Source of the DNA: Mobilitalea sp.
Lineage (GTDB): Bacteria; Bacillota_A; Clostridia; Lachnospirales; Lachnospiraceae
DNA length: 11,003 nucleotides
Reading direction: 5' to 3'
Assembly: GCA_029974875.1 (NCBI GenBank)
Contig: JARKQP010000270.1
Location: 1 to 11,003 of the forward strand
Of the stretch, positions 1 through 5,863 are shown one piece after another. How positions within the stretch are numbered: position 1 is the first letter of the stretch; each line of letters opens with the position of its first letter. A program made the translations under genes and the position numbers. The notes beneath the pieces are model-generated. The model was given only the letters and a program-made list of their open reading frames with translations. It had not been told where the DNA came from and searched no databases.

Positions 1-1906
1 AGCCCGTAGAATTTAATATATCCTTTACATGGCGCGCAAAGCTGGCATGTTTTAACTGGACTGCAGAAATATTTACAGAAACCAGTAGTTCCGGGCAACA
101 GGTACTAATCCATTCAGCTCCCTGCCTACAGGCTTCCCTAAGTATCCATTCCCCTAAAGGACCGATGAACCCTGTACCCTCGGCAACAGGAATAAATTCT
201 GACGTAGAAACAATACCAAGATTACTGTCTTTCCAGCGGAGCAGTGCCTCAAAAGAGCGTATGTTACCTGTACAAAGCTCGATCTGTGGCTGATAATACA
301 GCTTGAAGTCCCCCATTTCCAAAGCCTTGCGGAGGCCATTTTCAAGCACCACCCTACGGAGCATATCGAGCTTCATTTCCTCCCGGAAAAATTGAGCATT
401 GTTCTTACCCATTCCTTTAGCACGATACATGGCAGTATCCGCATTTTTTATCAACTCCTCTGCGTTCCTCCCATCTTCAGGAAACAGTGCAATCCCAATG
501 CTGGAACTCACATAAAAGCTGTGTGTATCAAATTCGTAGGACTCCGCTAAATCTGCCTTAAGCCTTTCACAATATTCATATACTTCTTTTCGGTTTGGTA
601 CGTTTTGAATGAGAATGGCAAATTCATCTCCTCCTAAACGTGCAAGAGTTTCGTAGCTGCACACTTTCTGCGACAATCTCTGCGCAATAGCCTTCAGCAG
701 CTTGTCTCCAATATTGTGTCCTAACGTATCGTTTACATCCTTGAAATTATCCAAATCCATAAATACGACTGCTAATTGCTGGCTGCTGCTTTCCGAAAGC
801 TCTATTGCTGCATTCATACGCTTCATAAAAAGCAGCCGGTTAGGTAGATCTGTCAGCGCATCATGATATGCCAGGTATTCCAGCTTCTCTTGCTGCTTCC
901 TGTTTTCTTCCATACCGCTCATCAGCTGTTGATAGTTGCATTTCAACTCCTCCTCTGAGGCGGTTAATTTTTCATACAATGCTGAGAGCTCCTCGTTTTT
1001 CTGCCGAAGCTCATTCTCATAAAGAACTCTTGTAGTGACATCCTGAATCACCCCCAGCACTCTGCAAGGTTTTCCCGCTTGATCCAGCTCCAGCTCAGCA
1101 ACTGCATGCATGAATTTCTTCTGTCCATCCTTGCTAAGAAGTCTATATTCTACATTATAGGGAAGGTTTTTTTCAATAAGGTTTTTTAAAACCAAATCCA
1201 TTTTCTCCCGGTCATCAACATATACCATCTTCTGCACCGTCGGAAACGACAGATACGGTGTTGCCCTCTCCAGTCCATAAATCCGGAATGCCTCCTCAGA
1301 CCCCCAGACATATCCTGAACTCAAATCCAGCTCCCAGTTTCCGACCTTGGCAATCTTCTGTGCACTATTTAGCCTTACTTCATTCTCTATAACCATTTGA
1401 TTGAATTTGACCAATTCGTCATTCTGTTGGCGGAGCTCCTCCTCCGAAGCTGTAAGCTCTTCAAACAGTGCTGTCTGCTCTTCGTATAACTGATTTAAGC
1501 GCTCATTTTGTATCTGAAGTTTTTCTTTATCTTTTTTCTGTACCGTAATGTCATTAAAAATCGTTACAAAATAACCTTTTTCAGGAGAGTACACTTGAAT
1601 GGTGTACCAGCGGTCAAAGGTTACGGAATACTGTTCTATCGATGCGCTATTTCCATTAAGCGCCACATCCCCGTAAAATGTAATCCAATCCACTGTGTCC
1701 TTATCAATATCAGGACTGATTTCACGAATGGTCCGCCCAATTACCTGTTCTCTTGTGAAACCTGTATAATTTTCAAAAGCCCTATTGATTTCTATGTATT
1801 CGTAGTCTATTGGCTTACCGCTATCATCAATGATAATGCGGTGAAAGGCAAATCCATTCATCATATTTACAATGACAGACCGGCAGAATTCATCTGTAAA
1901 CTTCAT
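1..1906 (-). CDS. PAS-PAS-GGDEF-EAL cyclic-di-GMP signalling protein, 3' end cut by window edge
   Basis: Reading the minus strand from the ATG at 1906 gives 635 uninterrupted codons that run off the window, so the C-terminus is missing. Domains in order: PAS at about residues 12-120; a charged coiled coil (about 122-180); a second PAS with the usual QKIAKVGNWEL opening (about 181-292); a second coiled coil (about 295-342); GGDEF (about 343-500, intact GGDEF motif at 425-429); and the first half of EAL (EALLRW from 553, metal-binding region Asn at about 612). No signal peptide or membrane helix is seen, so it is probably cytosolic. GGDEF domains make cyclic-di-GMP and EAL domains hydrolyse it; both halves look catalytically plausible, but the EAL part beyond residue 635 cannot be judged. 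The start is supported by GAGG about 8 bases upstream. The two coiled coils share the motif LTASEEEL, suggesting duplication of a PAS-plus-helix unit. The GGDEF inhibitory site RxxD is replaced by C-S-Y-E. Confidence 0.95.
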   Translation of the reverse strand, partial: MKFTDEFCRSVIVNMMNGFAFHRIIIDDSGKPIDYEYIEINRAFENYTGFTREQVIGRTIREISPDIDKDTVDWITFYGDVALNGNSASIEQYSVTFDRWYTIQVYSPEKGYFVTIFNDITVQKKDKEKLQIQNERLNQLYEEQTALFEELTASEEELRQQNDELVKFNQMVIENEVRLNSAQKIAKVGNWELDLSSGYVWGSEEAFRIYGLERATPYLSFPTVQKMVYVDDREKMDLVLKNLIEKNLPYNVEYRLLSKDGQKKFMHAVAELELDQAGKPCRVLGVIQDVTTRVLYENELRQKNEELSALYEKLTASEEELKCNYQQLMSGMEENRKQQEKLEYLAYHDALTDLPNRLLFMKRMNAAIELSESSSQQLAVVFMDLDNFKDVNDTLGHNIGDKLLKAIAQRLSQKVCSYETLARLGGDEFAILIQNVPNRKEVYEYCERLKADLAESYEFDTHSFYVSSSIGIALFPEDGRNAEELIKNADTAMYRAKGMGKNNAQFFREEMKLDMLRRVVLENGLRKALEMGDFKLYYQPQIELCTGNIRSFEALLRWKDSNLGIVSTSEFIPVAEGTGFIGPLGEWILREACRQGAEWISTCCPELLVSVNISAVQLKHASFARHVKDILNSTG

Positions 1907-2223
1907 ATCCCATACCTCACAATCACATGTTTCTAATCTTCCGCATCCTATCTGCTTCAACTTGTTATGCCTGTTGTCCATTGTCCCTGAACCAGAATTT
2001 TCCTAAACAAAAACACGAAATCAACCTACTATATAAGAGTAATATAACAAATATATTTCTTTCTGCATACTCAATTTCGGGGTATTTTTTGGTTTTTTGT
2101 CGAAACATATTATTTTTCTTTCTATTTCTAATGGTATTTACATTGGTTATAACATGAAGGTTCTGTAGCCCTATCATGGGAAAAGTCGTTCCGGTTCATT
2201 GATTTGAAAGGAAAAGGAACTTA
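1907..2223. other. Divergent intergenic region, no gene recognised
   Basis: This AT-rich stretch separates the minus-strand cyclic-di-GMP gene from the plus-strand leader. It should hold the promoter of the minus-strand gene, but I found no convincing -35/-10 pair there. A T-rich block lies at about 2085-2125. A weak hairpin GTTCC (2188-2192)/GGAAC (2216-2220) lies just before the leader promoter. Short open frames on both strands lack ribosome binding sites and look like chance. Confidence 0.5.
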
Positions 2224-2252
2224 TTGACAATGAATTAACAAAGTGCTAAGCT
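2224..2252 (+). promoter_or_regulatory. Probable sigma-A promoter of the leader and TM1266-ABC operon
   Basis: A perfect -35 TTGACA (2224-2229) is followed by a 17-base spacer and a weak TAAGCT (2247-2252) preceded by an extended TGC. A better -10-like hexamer, TGTAAT, sits at 2253-2258 but at 23 bases spacing. Either choice starts the RNA near 2259-2266, exactly where the structured leader begins. Confidence 0.5.
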
Positions 2253-2303
2253 TGTAATAGCCGATTTAGAAGGAGCTCCTGATAGAAAGGCATAGGCGTT
2301 AAT

Positions 2304-2351
2304 ATGACAAGAAATCGTCCTGACCGCAGCGAAACCCGGGTGGTAAGGTGA
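2304..2351 (+). CDS. Possible arginine-rich leader peptide (15 aa)
   Basis: Inside the leader an ATG opens a 15-codon frame, MTRNRPDRSETRVVR, ending in TGA. Five of its 15 residues are arginine. A weak AGG lies 7 bases upstream, within the antiterminator octamer, so ribosome binding there would compete with antitermination. It may be a true attenuation peptide or a chance frame across a GC-rich structured RNA; the weak ribosome binding site favours chance. Confidence 0.2.
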   Translation: MTRNRPDRSETRVVR

Positions 2352-2374
2352 TGGATAGAAATTAGAAGCATATT

Positions 2375-2406
2375 CCCTATGTCAATGCGGCATAGGGCTT
2401 TTTTTT
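2375..2406 (+). terminator. Intrinsic terminator in the leader
   Basis: The stem CCCTATGTC (2375-2383)/GGCATAGGG (2389-2397) has nine pairs (one G-U) with loop AATGC, followed by eight T (2399-2406). It lies upstream of the coding start at 2467, so it must be regulated or leaky for the operon to be expressed from the leader promoter. Confidence 0.85.
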
Positions 2407-2466
2407 ATGTTGTGGGAGCCTACTGGATCAATAATAAAAAAGGGAACATTAGAAAGGGAATGTGGA

Positions 2467-2712
2467 ATGGAAACCAGGGTTGCATTGATTGGAATTATTG
2501 TGGAAGACTTGTCAGCGGCTGAGCGGATTAACTCCCTGCTGCACGAATACAACCAGTATGTAATCGGCAGAATGGGACTGCCTTACCGCGAAAAGGGGAT
2601 TAGTATTATAAGCATTGTGGTAAATGCGGAAGCTGATGTCATCAGTACTTTGGCAGGCAAGCTTGGCATGGTCAAGGGAGTTAATGTGAAAACAATATAT
2701 TCAAAGAAGTAG
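2467..2712 (+). CDS. TM1266-family small protein, putative [FeFe]-hydrogenase system regulator
   Basis: This 81-residue soluble protein matches by recall the TM1266 family, named putative iron-only hydrogenase system regulator because members lie next to hydrogenase maturation genes (hydE, hydF, hydG). The fold is a small ACT/NikR-C-terminal-like ferredoxin fold. Family features visible are the opening R-V-A-L-I-G-I-I-V-E-D, a central Y-x-x-x-I-x-G-R-M-G-L-P-Y segment, and I-x-x-I-x-x-x-V-x-A-x-x-D. No DNA-binding domain is present, so 'regulator' is a family label rather than a demonstrated function. I chose the ATG at 2467 because AAAGGGAA lies about 8 bases upstream and the length then fits the family; an in-frame ATG at 2407 directly follows the terminator T-run and has no ribosome binding site. 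It is the first gene of the operon, 43 bases before the solute-binding gene. Confidence 0.8.
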   Translation: METRVALIGIIVEDLSAAERINSLLHEYNQYVIGRMGLPYREKGISIISIVVNAEADVISTLAGKLGMVKGVNVKTIYSKK

Positions 2713-2755
2713 GGAAATGTAAGGCGAAATTACAAAATCTTAGGAGGAGAATGAG

Positions 2756-3844
2756 ATGAGAAAAATAAGTGTACTACTAATGATGTTATTATGCATGACG
2801 GTATTAACGGCATGCTCCAAGGGAGAGAATGATAAAGCCAATTCAGCTGAAGCTACCGTAACGGTGGCACCAACGACAGCTCCAAGCGAAGCTGCAACCA
2901 TAGAGGATGCTTCTGGGGCTTCCGCTGAGAGCGGGAGTACGGAGCCAACAGAGAAAATTGATATGAAGATTGCTGCATTGAAGGGGCCTACAGCTATCGG
3001 TATGGTAAAAATGATGGATGATGCGGCAGCAGAAATTACGGCGAATAATTATCAATTCGCAATTGCTGGAGCTGCTGATGAGATCAGTACGGGTCTGGTA
3101 AAGGGAGACTTTGATATTGCGGCAATCCCATGCAATCTGGCTTCCGTGCTCTATAATAAGACACAGGGTGGGATTAAGCTGGCAGGAATTAATACGCTGG
3201 GTGTTCTTTATGTTGTTGAGACAGGGAATAGCATCAAGACTGTCCAGGATCTGAAGGGCAAGACAATCTATGCGACGGGTCTGGGAACAGTTCCACAGTA
3301 TACTTTAAATTATATCCTACAGGCAAACGGAATCGATCCGGAGAAGGATCTTACGATAGAGTACAAGACGGAGGCGACAGAGGTGGCAGCAATGCTCAGT
3401 AAATCAGAGGATGCAATAGCGATGCTGCCCCAGCCCTATGTTACGGCAGTTATGCTGGGGAATGATAAGGTGCATATTGCCCTGGACATGGCAGAAGAAT
3501 GGAACAGGGTAGCAGCTGACGAAAGTACGGTAGTTACGGGTGTAGTGGTTGTACGGAGTGAGTTTTTGGAGGATAATAGGGAGGCCTTTGAAGCGTTCAT
3601 GAAAGAATATACTGCTTCCGCAGCCTTTGTAAATGAAAAGGTGGACGCTGCCGCAACTCTGGTCGAGAAATTTGATATCTTCAAGGCGGCACCGATGAAA
3701 CAGGCAATTCCATATTGTAATATTACCTTGATTCAGGGCAGTGAGATGAAGGATAAGGTGAACGGATACCTGTCAGCGCTATTTGCACAAAATCCAGATT
3801 CTGTTGGAGGTGCATTGCCGGCAGAGGATTTTTATATCCAGTAA
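2756..3844 (+). CDS. NMT1/SsuA-like ABC transporter solute-binding lipoprotein
   Basis: This 362-residue protein is the extracellular capture component of the ABC transporter encoded with it. The N-terminus is a lipoprotein signal: basic MRK, a hydrophobic core, and lipobox L-T-A-C with the lipidated Cys at 20. A low-complexity Ala/Thr/Ser/Glu spacer (about 21-66) would tether the domain to the membrane. The periplasmic-binding type II domain starts at about 68 and shows LKGPTAIGM (75-83), a D-I-A-A-I-P segment near 120-125, and LKGKTIYATG with the usual NMT1-like layout. Relatives bind sulfonates, nitrate, taurine or thiamine precursors, but the substrate cannot be read from sequence. A strong AGGAGG at 2742-2747 with 8-base spacing supports the start. 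A permease gene follows 54 bases downstream. Confidence 0.88.
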   Translation: MRKISVLLMMLLCMTVLTACSKGENDKANSAEATVTVAPTTAPSEAATIEDASGASAESGSTEPTEKIDMKIAALKGPTAIGMVKMMDDAAAEITANNYQFAIAGAADEISTGLVKGDFDIAAIPCNLASVLYNKTQGGIKLAGINTLGVLYVVETGNSIKTVQDLKGKTIYATGLGTVPQYTLNYILQANGIDPEKDLTIEYKTEATEVAAMLSKSEDAIAMLPQPYVTAVMLGNDKVHIALDMAEEWNRVAADESTVVTGVVVVRSEFLEDNREAFEAFMKEYTASAAFVNEKVDAAATLVEKFDIFKAAPMKQAIPYCNITLIQGSEMKDKVNGYLSALFAQNPDSVGGALPAEDFYIQ

Positions 3845-3898
3845 TAGGGGCAATATCAATGTGGCAGGAAAAAGGGATAGAGAGCGAGGAAGCCGGAG

Positions 3899-4675
3899 AT
3901 GGAAGGCAAGGAAGCCGTAAGGAAGCTTACAAGAAAATATGGATTTAAGGTTATTATAATATGCTTCTGGCTCCTTCTGTGGGAAGTGGTCAGCTGGCAG
4001 GATCCCCGGGAGATTTTCATAGCATCGCCGCTATCCGTGTTTGTAACCCTGATTAACCTTATTAAGGACGGAAGCTTCTGGGTGACAATTGCCTGGTCCT
4101 CCTTCCGTATTGCAGCAGGCTTTATAATGGCGTTGGCAGCCGGAATTATATTGGCAGCAGCGGCTTATAACAGTGTTATCTTTCGGGAACTGATCTCTCC
4201 GGTGATGAAAATCATGAAGACGATCCCCGTGGCTTCCTTTATCATTCTGGCGCTCCTGTGGATCAATAACAAGACGAACCTTTCCGTCCTGATTTCCTTT
4301 ATGATGGTGCTGCCATTGGTTTATACAAATGTATTGCAGGGGCTACGGGCGACGGAGAGGGAGCTGCTGCAGATGGCGAAGGTATTTCGTATCAGCCGTT
4401 GGAAAAGGGTTGTGGCAATTTATATTCCTGCGGCACTTCCATATTTTGTCTCTGCGGTGTCGGTTGGAATGGGCTTTTGCTGGAAGGCCGGAATTGCCGC
4501 AGAGGTGATTGGGATACCGTCCGGCTCCATTGGTGAGCGTTTATATGAAGCGAAGCTCTATATTATGACAAAAGAGCTATTTGCATGGACGCTGGTCATT
4601 ATTGCTATTAGCATGCTGTTTGAAAAGCTGGTTTTGCATTTGCTGGCAATGCTGCAAAAGAGCCCGCAAAATTAA
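3899..4675 (+). CDS. SsuC-like ABC transporter permease
   Basis: This 258-residue integral membrane protein has about six hydrophobic segments (near 16-33, 65-90, 108-122, 128-146, 180-195, 228-250). The cytoplasmic coupling loop (EAA loop) lies at about 153-181, with E-L-L-Q-M-A-K-V-F and the closing I-P-A-A-L-P; the family's loop glycine is replaced here by R164. W-K-A-G-I-A-A-E-V-I-G (195-205) is typical of the SsuC/TauC/NrtB permease group. It should form a homodimer that takes solute from the lipoprotein encoded upstream and is driven by the ATPase encoded 21 bases downstream. The start has an AGGA 8 bases upstream. Confidence 0.88.
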   Translation: MEGKEAVRKLTRKYGFKVIIICFWLLLWEVVSWQDPREIFIASPLSVFVTLINLIKDGSFWVTIAWSSFRIAAGFIMALAAGIILAAAAYNSVIFRELISPVMKIMKTIPVASFIILALLWINNKTNLSVLISFMMVLPLVYTNVLQGLRATERELLQMAKVFRISRWKRVVAIYIPAALPYFVSAVSVGMGFCWKAGIAAEVIGIPSGSIGERLYEAKLYIMTKELFAWTLVIIAISMLFEKLVLHLLAMLQKSPQN

Positions 4676-4696
4676 CCTCTGGAAGGAGAAGGTGGC

Positions 4697-5287
4697 ATGG
4701 ATATCCAATTGCATAATATTTCGAAAAGCTTTGAGGGCAAGAGCATACTTAAGAATCTTAATGTCACCTTTCCGGAAGGCAGGATGAGTTGCCTGATGGG
4801 GGTTTCCGGAGTAGGGAAGACAACGGTGGTTAATATTATTATGGGGCTGATCAAGCCCGATTCAGGAGAAGTGACAGGGACAAAGCAGAAAAAAGTTGCG
4901 GCTGTTTTTCAAGAGGATCGTCTGATTGAGCATTGGGATGCGGTGAAGAATGTTGGATTGGTCTGTGGGAAGACTGTTGCAGAAGAGTTAATTGTGCAGG
5001 AACTAAATAAGGTTGGTATCGGTATCACGGATTGCAGGAATAAAGCAGTCAAAGCCTTTAGCGGCGGTATGCGAAGGCGGGTTGCCCTGGTTCGGGCAGT
5101 CCTGGCAAAGAGTGATATCATCATTATGGACGAGCCTTTTAAGGGACTTGATGAAGGTTTAAAAAACCAGGTAATTGAATATGTGAGGGAGAATACCAAA
5201 GGGAAAACGGTTATTGTGGTAACCCATGACCGGGAAGAGGTAAGCCGGTTGGGGGCAGGTTTGGTTCAGTTGGACGGGCAAAGTTAA
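4697..5287 (+). CDS. SsuB-like ABC transporter ATP-binding protein (short)
   Basis: This 196-residue nucleotide-binding subunit powers the operon's importer. All catalytic motifs are present: Walker A G-V-S-G-V-G-K-T-T (35-43), Q-loop Gln72, signature F-S-G-G-M (121-125), Walker B I-I-I-M-D-E (141-146), D-loop L-D (151-152) and switch His177. It is shorter than the roughly 240-260 residues of typical SsuB/TauB/NrtD proteins. The helical subdomain between Q-loop and signature is compact and the protein stops soon after the switch histidine, without the usual C-terminal tail. The frame is intact, so this looks like a natural short form, not a truncation by mutation. AAGGAG with 8-base spacing supports the start. 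It is the last gene of the operon; no clear terminator follows before the next promoter at 5296. Confidence 0.9.
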   Translation: MDIQLHNISKSFEGKSILKNLNVTFPEGRMSCLMGVSGVGKTTVVNIIMGLIKPDSGEVTGTKQKKVAAVFQEDRLIEHWDAVKNVGLVCGKTVAEELIVQELNKVGIGITDCRNKAVKAFSGGMRRRVALVRAVLAKSDIIIMDEPFKGLDEGLKNQVIEYVRENTKGKTVIVVTHDREEVSRLGAGLVQLDGQS

Positions 5288-5295
5288 GTATGGGA

Positions 5296-5324
5296 TTGAT
5301 AGAGGAGGTATTTTTTGGTATAAT
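5296..5324 (+). promoter_or_regulatory. Strong sigma-A promoter with extended -10
   Basis: TTGATA (5296-5301), a 17-base spacer, then a perfect TATAAT (5319-5324) preceded by TGG, an extended -10. The RNA should start near 5331, about 56 bases before the small membrane protein. A full AGGAGG also lies inside the spacer (5303-5308) but serves no plausible start codon. Confidence 0.8.
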
Positions 5325-5386
5325 AATTGCTAGAATAGTTGTTGGGGCTATTAATTCATATAGTGATAGTGAAATGGAGAGAAAAA

Positions 5387-5527
5387 ATGGATGATCAGAA
5401 ACAAATAACCCTCATTTTGACGGTTATCTTAATTTGTATAGGTTTGATTTTCATGATTATTTGCTTGAAATTTGGGTTATCAGTAGGGAATGAATTAGGG
5501 GAATTAATTTATAATCTTAAACATTAA
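5387..5527 (+). CDS. Small single-pass membrane protein (46 aa), unknown function
   Basis: I do not recognise this protein. From the ATG at 5387 it has a short charged N-terminus (MDDQKQ), one hydrophobic helix at about residues 7-28, then a polar tail ending N-L-K-H. GGAGA with 6-base spacing supports this start. A longer form from a TTG at 5339 would add 16 residues but has no ribosome binding site. The strong promoter 56 bases upstream makes real expression likely. Small membrane proteins of this shape include membrane-complex modulators, toxins and many unknowns, so no role is assigned. Confidence 0.5.
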   Translation: MDDQKQITLILTVILICIGLIFMIICLKFGLSVGNELGELIYNLKH

Positions 5528-5545
5528 TTAAAACACACAAAGGTA

Positions 5546-5644
5546 ATGAATACACCGCTAGCACAATCAGCCGATATAATCCGGATTTTCTTGGTCCGTT
5601 TTGTATTGGGATGTTGTGCTATTTTTATCTTATACTATATTTAA
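5546..5644 (+). CDS. Possible 32-aa hydrophobic peptide
   Basis: A 32-codon frame starts 18 bases after the 46-aa gene. It encodes a short polar start (MNTPLAQSAD) and then a continuous hydrophobic stretch to the end. The only ribosome-binding-like sequence, AAAGG, sits 2 bases from the ATG, which is too close for good initiation. AT-rich DNA easily yields hydrophobic frames and the region also folds into a terminator-like structure, so this may be chance. Confidence 0.2.
   Translation: MNTPLAQSADIIRIFLVRFVLGCCAIFILYYI
5560..5626 (+). terminator. Possible branched terminator after the small membrane protein
   Basis: AGCACAA (5560-5566) is complementary to TTGTGCT (5614-5620), with an extra T-A pair outside, and is followed by ATTTTT. 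A small inner hairpin CGGA/TCCG (5582-5585/5595-5598) would bring the arms together. The 47-base loop makes it weaker than a classical terminator. Confidence 0.35.
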
Positions 5645-5650
5645 AAGCGG

Positions 5651-5679
5651 TTGTATTTTTGTGTGGAATCGTCTATAAT
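5651..5679 (+). promoter_or_regulatory. Probable sigma-A promoter of a short RNA
   Basis: TTGTAT (5651-5656), a 17-base spacer and a perfect TATAAT (5674-5679). It predicts an RNA starting near 5686. The first coding start downstream is at 5864, beyond two hairpins. Confidence 0.6.
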
Positions 5680-5710
5680 ACGAATTAATATAAAAACGCC
5701 ATCAGAGGTT

Positions 5711-5740
5711 GCCTTTTATTTTCTGGTAAAAGGCACTTTA
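5711..5740 (+). terminator. Hairpin with imperfect T-run
   Basis: GCCTTTTA (5711-5718) pairs perfectly with TAAAAGGC (5727-5734), loop of 8, followed by ACTTTATTT. The interrupted T-run makes it a weak terminator or a structural hairpin of the short RNA. Confidence 0.4.
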
Positions 5741-5766
5741 TTTACATCGTGTGTCTTGATTATAGG

Positions 5767-5801
5767 AGCCTGATTTTGTTTTAGGTAAAAACAGGCTTTT
5801 T
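5767..5801 (+). terminator. Intrinsic terminator
   Basis: AGCCTGATTTT (5767-5777) pairs with AAAAACAGGCT (5787-5797), one A-A mismatch, followed by five T. It ends the short RNA and insulates the kinase gene from upstream transcription. Confidence 0.75.
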
Positions 5802-5809
5802 ATAATTCC

Positions 5810-5826
5810 TTGTAAAGCGTTTACAA
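5810..5826. promoter_or_regulatory. Palindromic operator, cre-like
   Basis: TTGTAAA-GCG-TTTACAA is a perfect 7+7 inverted repeat with a 3-base centre, overlapping the -35 of the kinase promoter. The half-sites TGTAAA/TTTACA match those of CcpA catabolite-control sites. The classical cre spacing is one base shorter; as I recall, variable-spacing cre sites are known in clostridia. Binding here should repress the promoter. Confidence 0.55.
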
Positions 5827-5839
5827 ATTTTGGTTATAG
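5810..5839 (+). promoter_or_regulatory. Possible promoter of the cytidylate-kinase-like gene
   Basis: TTGTAA (5810-5815), an 18-base spacer and TTATAG (5834-5839), with TGG before the -10. The RNA would start near 5846, giving a very short untranslated leader that keeps the GAGGGA binding site. Confidence 0.45.
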
Positions 5840-5863
5840 GGTAGAAGGAGAGAGGGAAGATCC

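Larger units (their letters stand above)
2259..2406 (+). promoter_or_regulatory. Structured 5' leader with terminator/antiterminator switch, class not recognised
   Basis: This is an attenuator-type leader of about 150 bases before the TM1266-ABC operon. Seen directly: CGATTT (2262-2267) can pair with AAATCG (2312-2317); ACCGC (2323-2327) can pair with GTGGT (2340-2344); an intrinsic terminator closes the leader at 2375-2406. The octamer GGCATAGG at 2289-2296 is an exact copy of the start of the terminator's 3' arm (2389-2396), so it can pair with the 5' arm CCTATGTC (2376-2383) and prevent termination. That is the usual layout of a transcriptional riboswitch or peptide attenuator. The conserved cores I know for T-box, TPP, SAM-I, cobalamin, FMN, lysine, glycine, purine, c-di-GMP-I, THF, ZTP, guanidine-I and fluoride RNAs were not found. 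If a metabolite is sensed, the substrate of the downstream transporter is the obvious candidate, but that is inference. Confidence 0.6.
5686..5801 (+). ncRNA. Candidate short structured RNA or attenuated leader
   Basis: Between the promoter at 5651-5679 and the terminator at 5767-5801 lie about 115 bases with no credible reading frame. The RNA would contain a hairpin at 5711-5734, a possible closing stem between ATCAGA (5701-5706) and TCTTGAT, and a terminal hairpin with a T-run. It could be a stand-alone small RNA or an attenuated leader of the kinase gene at 5864. I recognise no known RNA family. Confidence 0.35.

Noticed and set aside
1508..2157. Plus-strand frames at 1508-1936 and 1927-2157
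   Set aside because: The first is antisense to the well-supported PAS domain of the minus-strand gene. The second is low-complexity, hydrophobic and AT-driven. Neither has a ribosome binding site.
1965..2177. Minus-strand 70-codon frame upstream of the cyclic-di-GMP gene
   Set aside because: No ribosome binding site, no recognisable domain, and composition typical of a chance frame in AT-rich DNA.
2200..2406. T-box riboswitch
   Set aside because: GGGTGGTAAGG resembles the T-box core AGGGTGGNACCGCG only in its first half; the ACCGCG part and the Stem I motifs are missing.
2259..2406. TPP riboswitch suggested by the NMT1-like transporter
   Set aside because: The CTGAGA element and the conserved CCTGATCTGG...GCGTAGGGA block are absent.
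2842..2960. Repeat-like Ala/Thr/Ser spacer of the solute-binding lipoprotein as a mobile or repeat element
   Set aside because: It is an ordinary low-complexity tether behind a lipobox, without nucleotide-level repeats.
5290..5394. 34-codon frame overlapping the start of the 46-aa gene
   Set aside because: No ribosome binding site, and the strong promoter with its -10 lies inside the frame, so the main transcript would not include its start.
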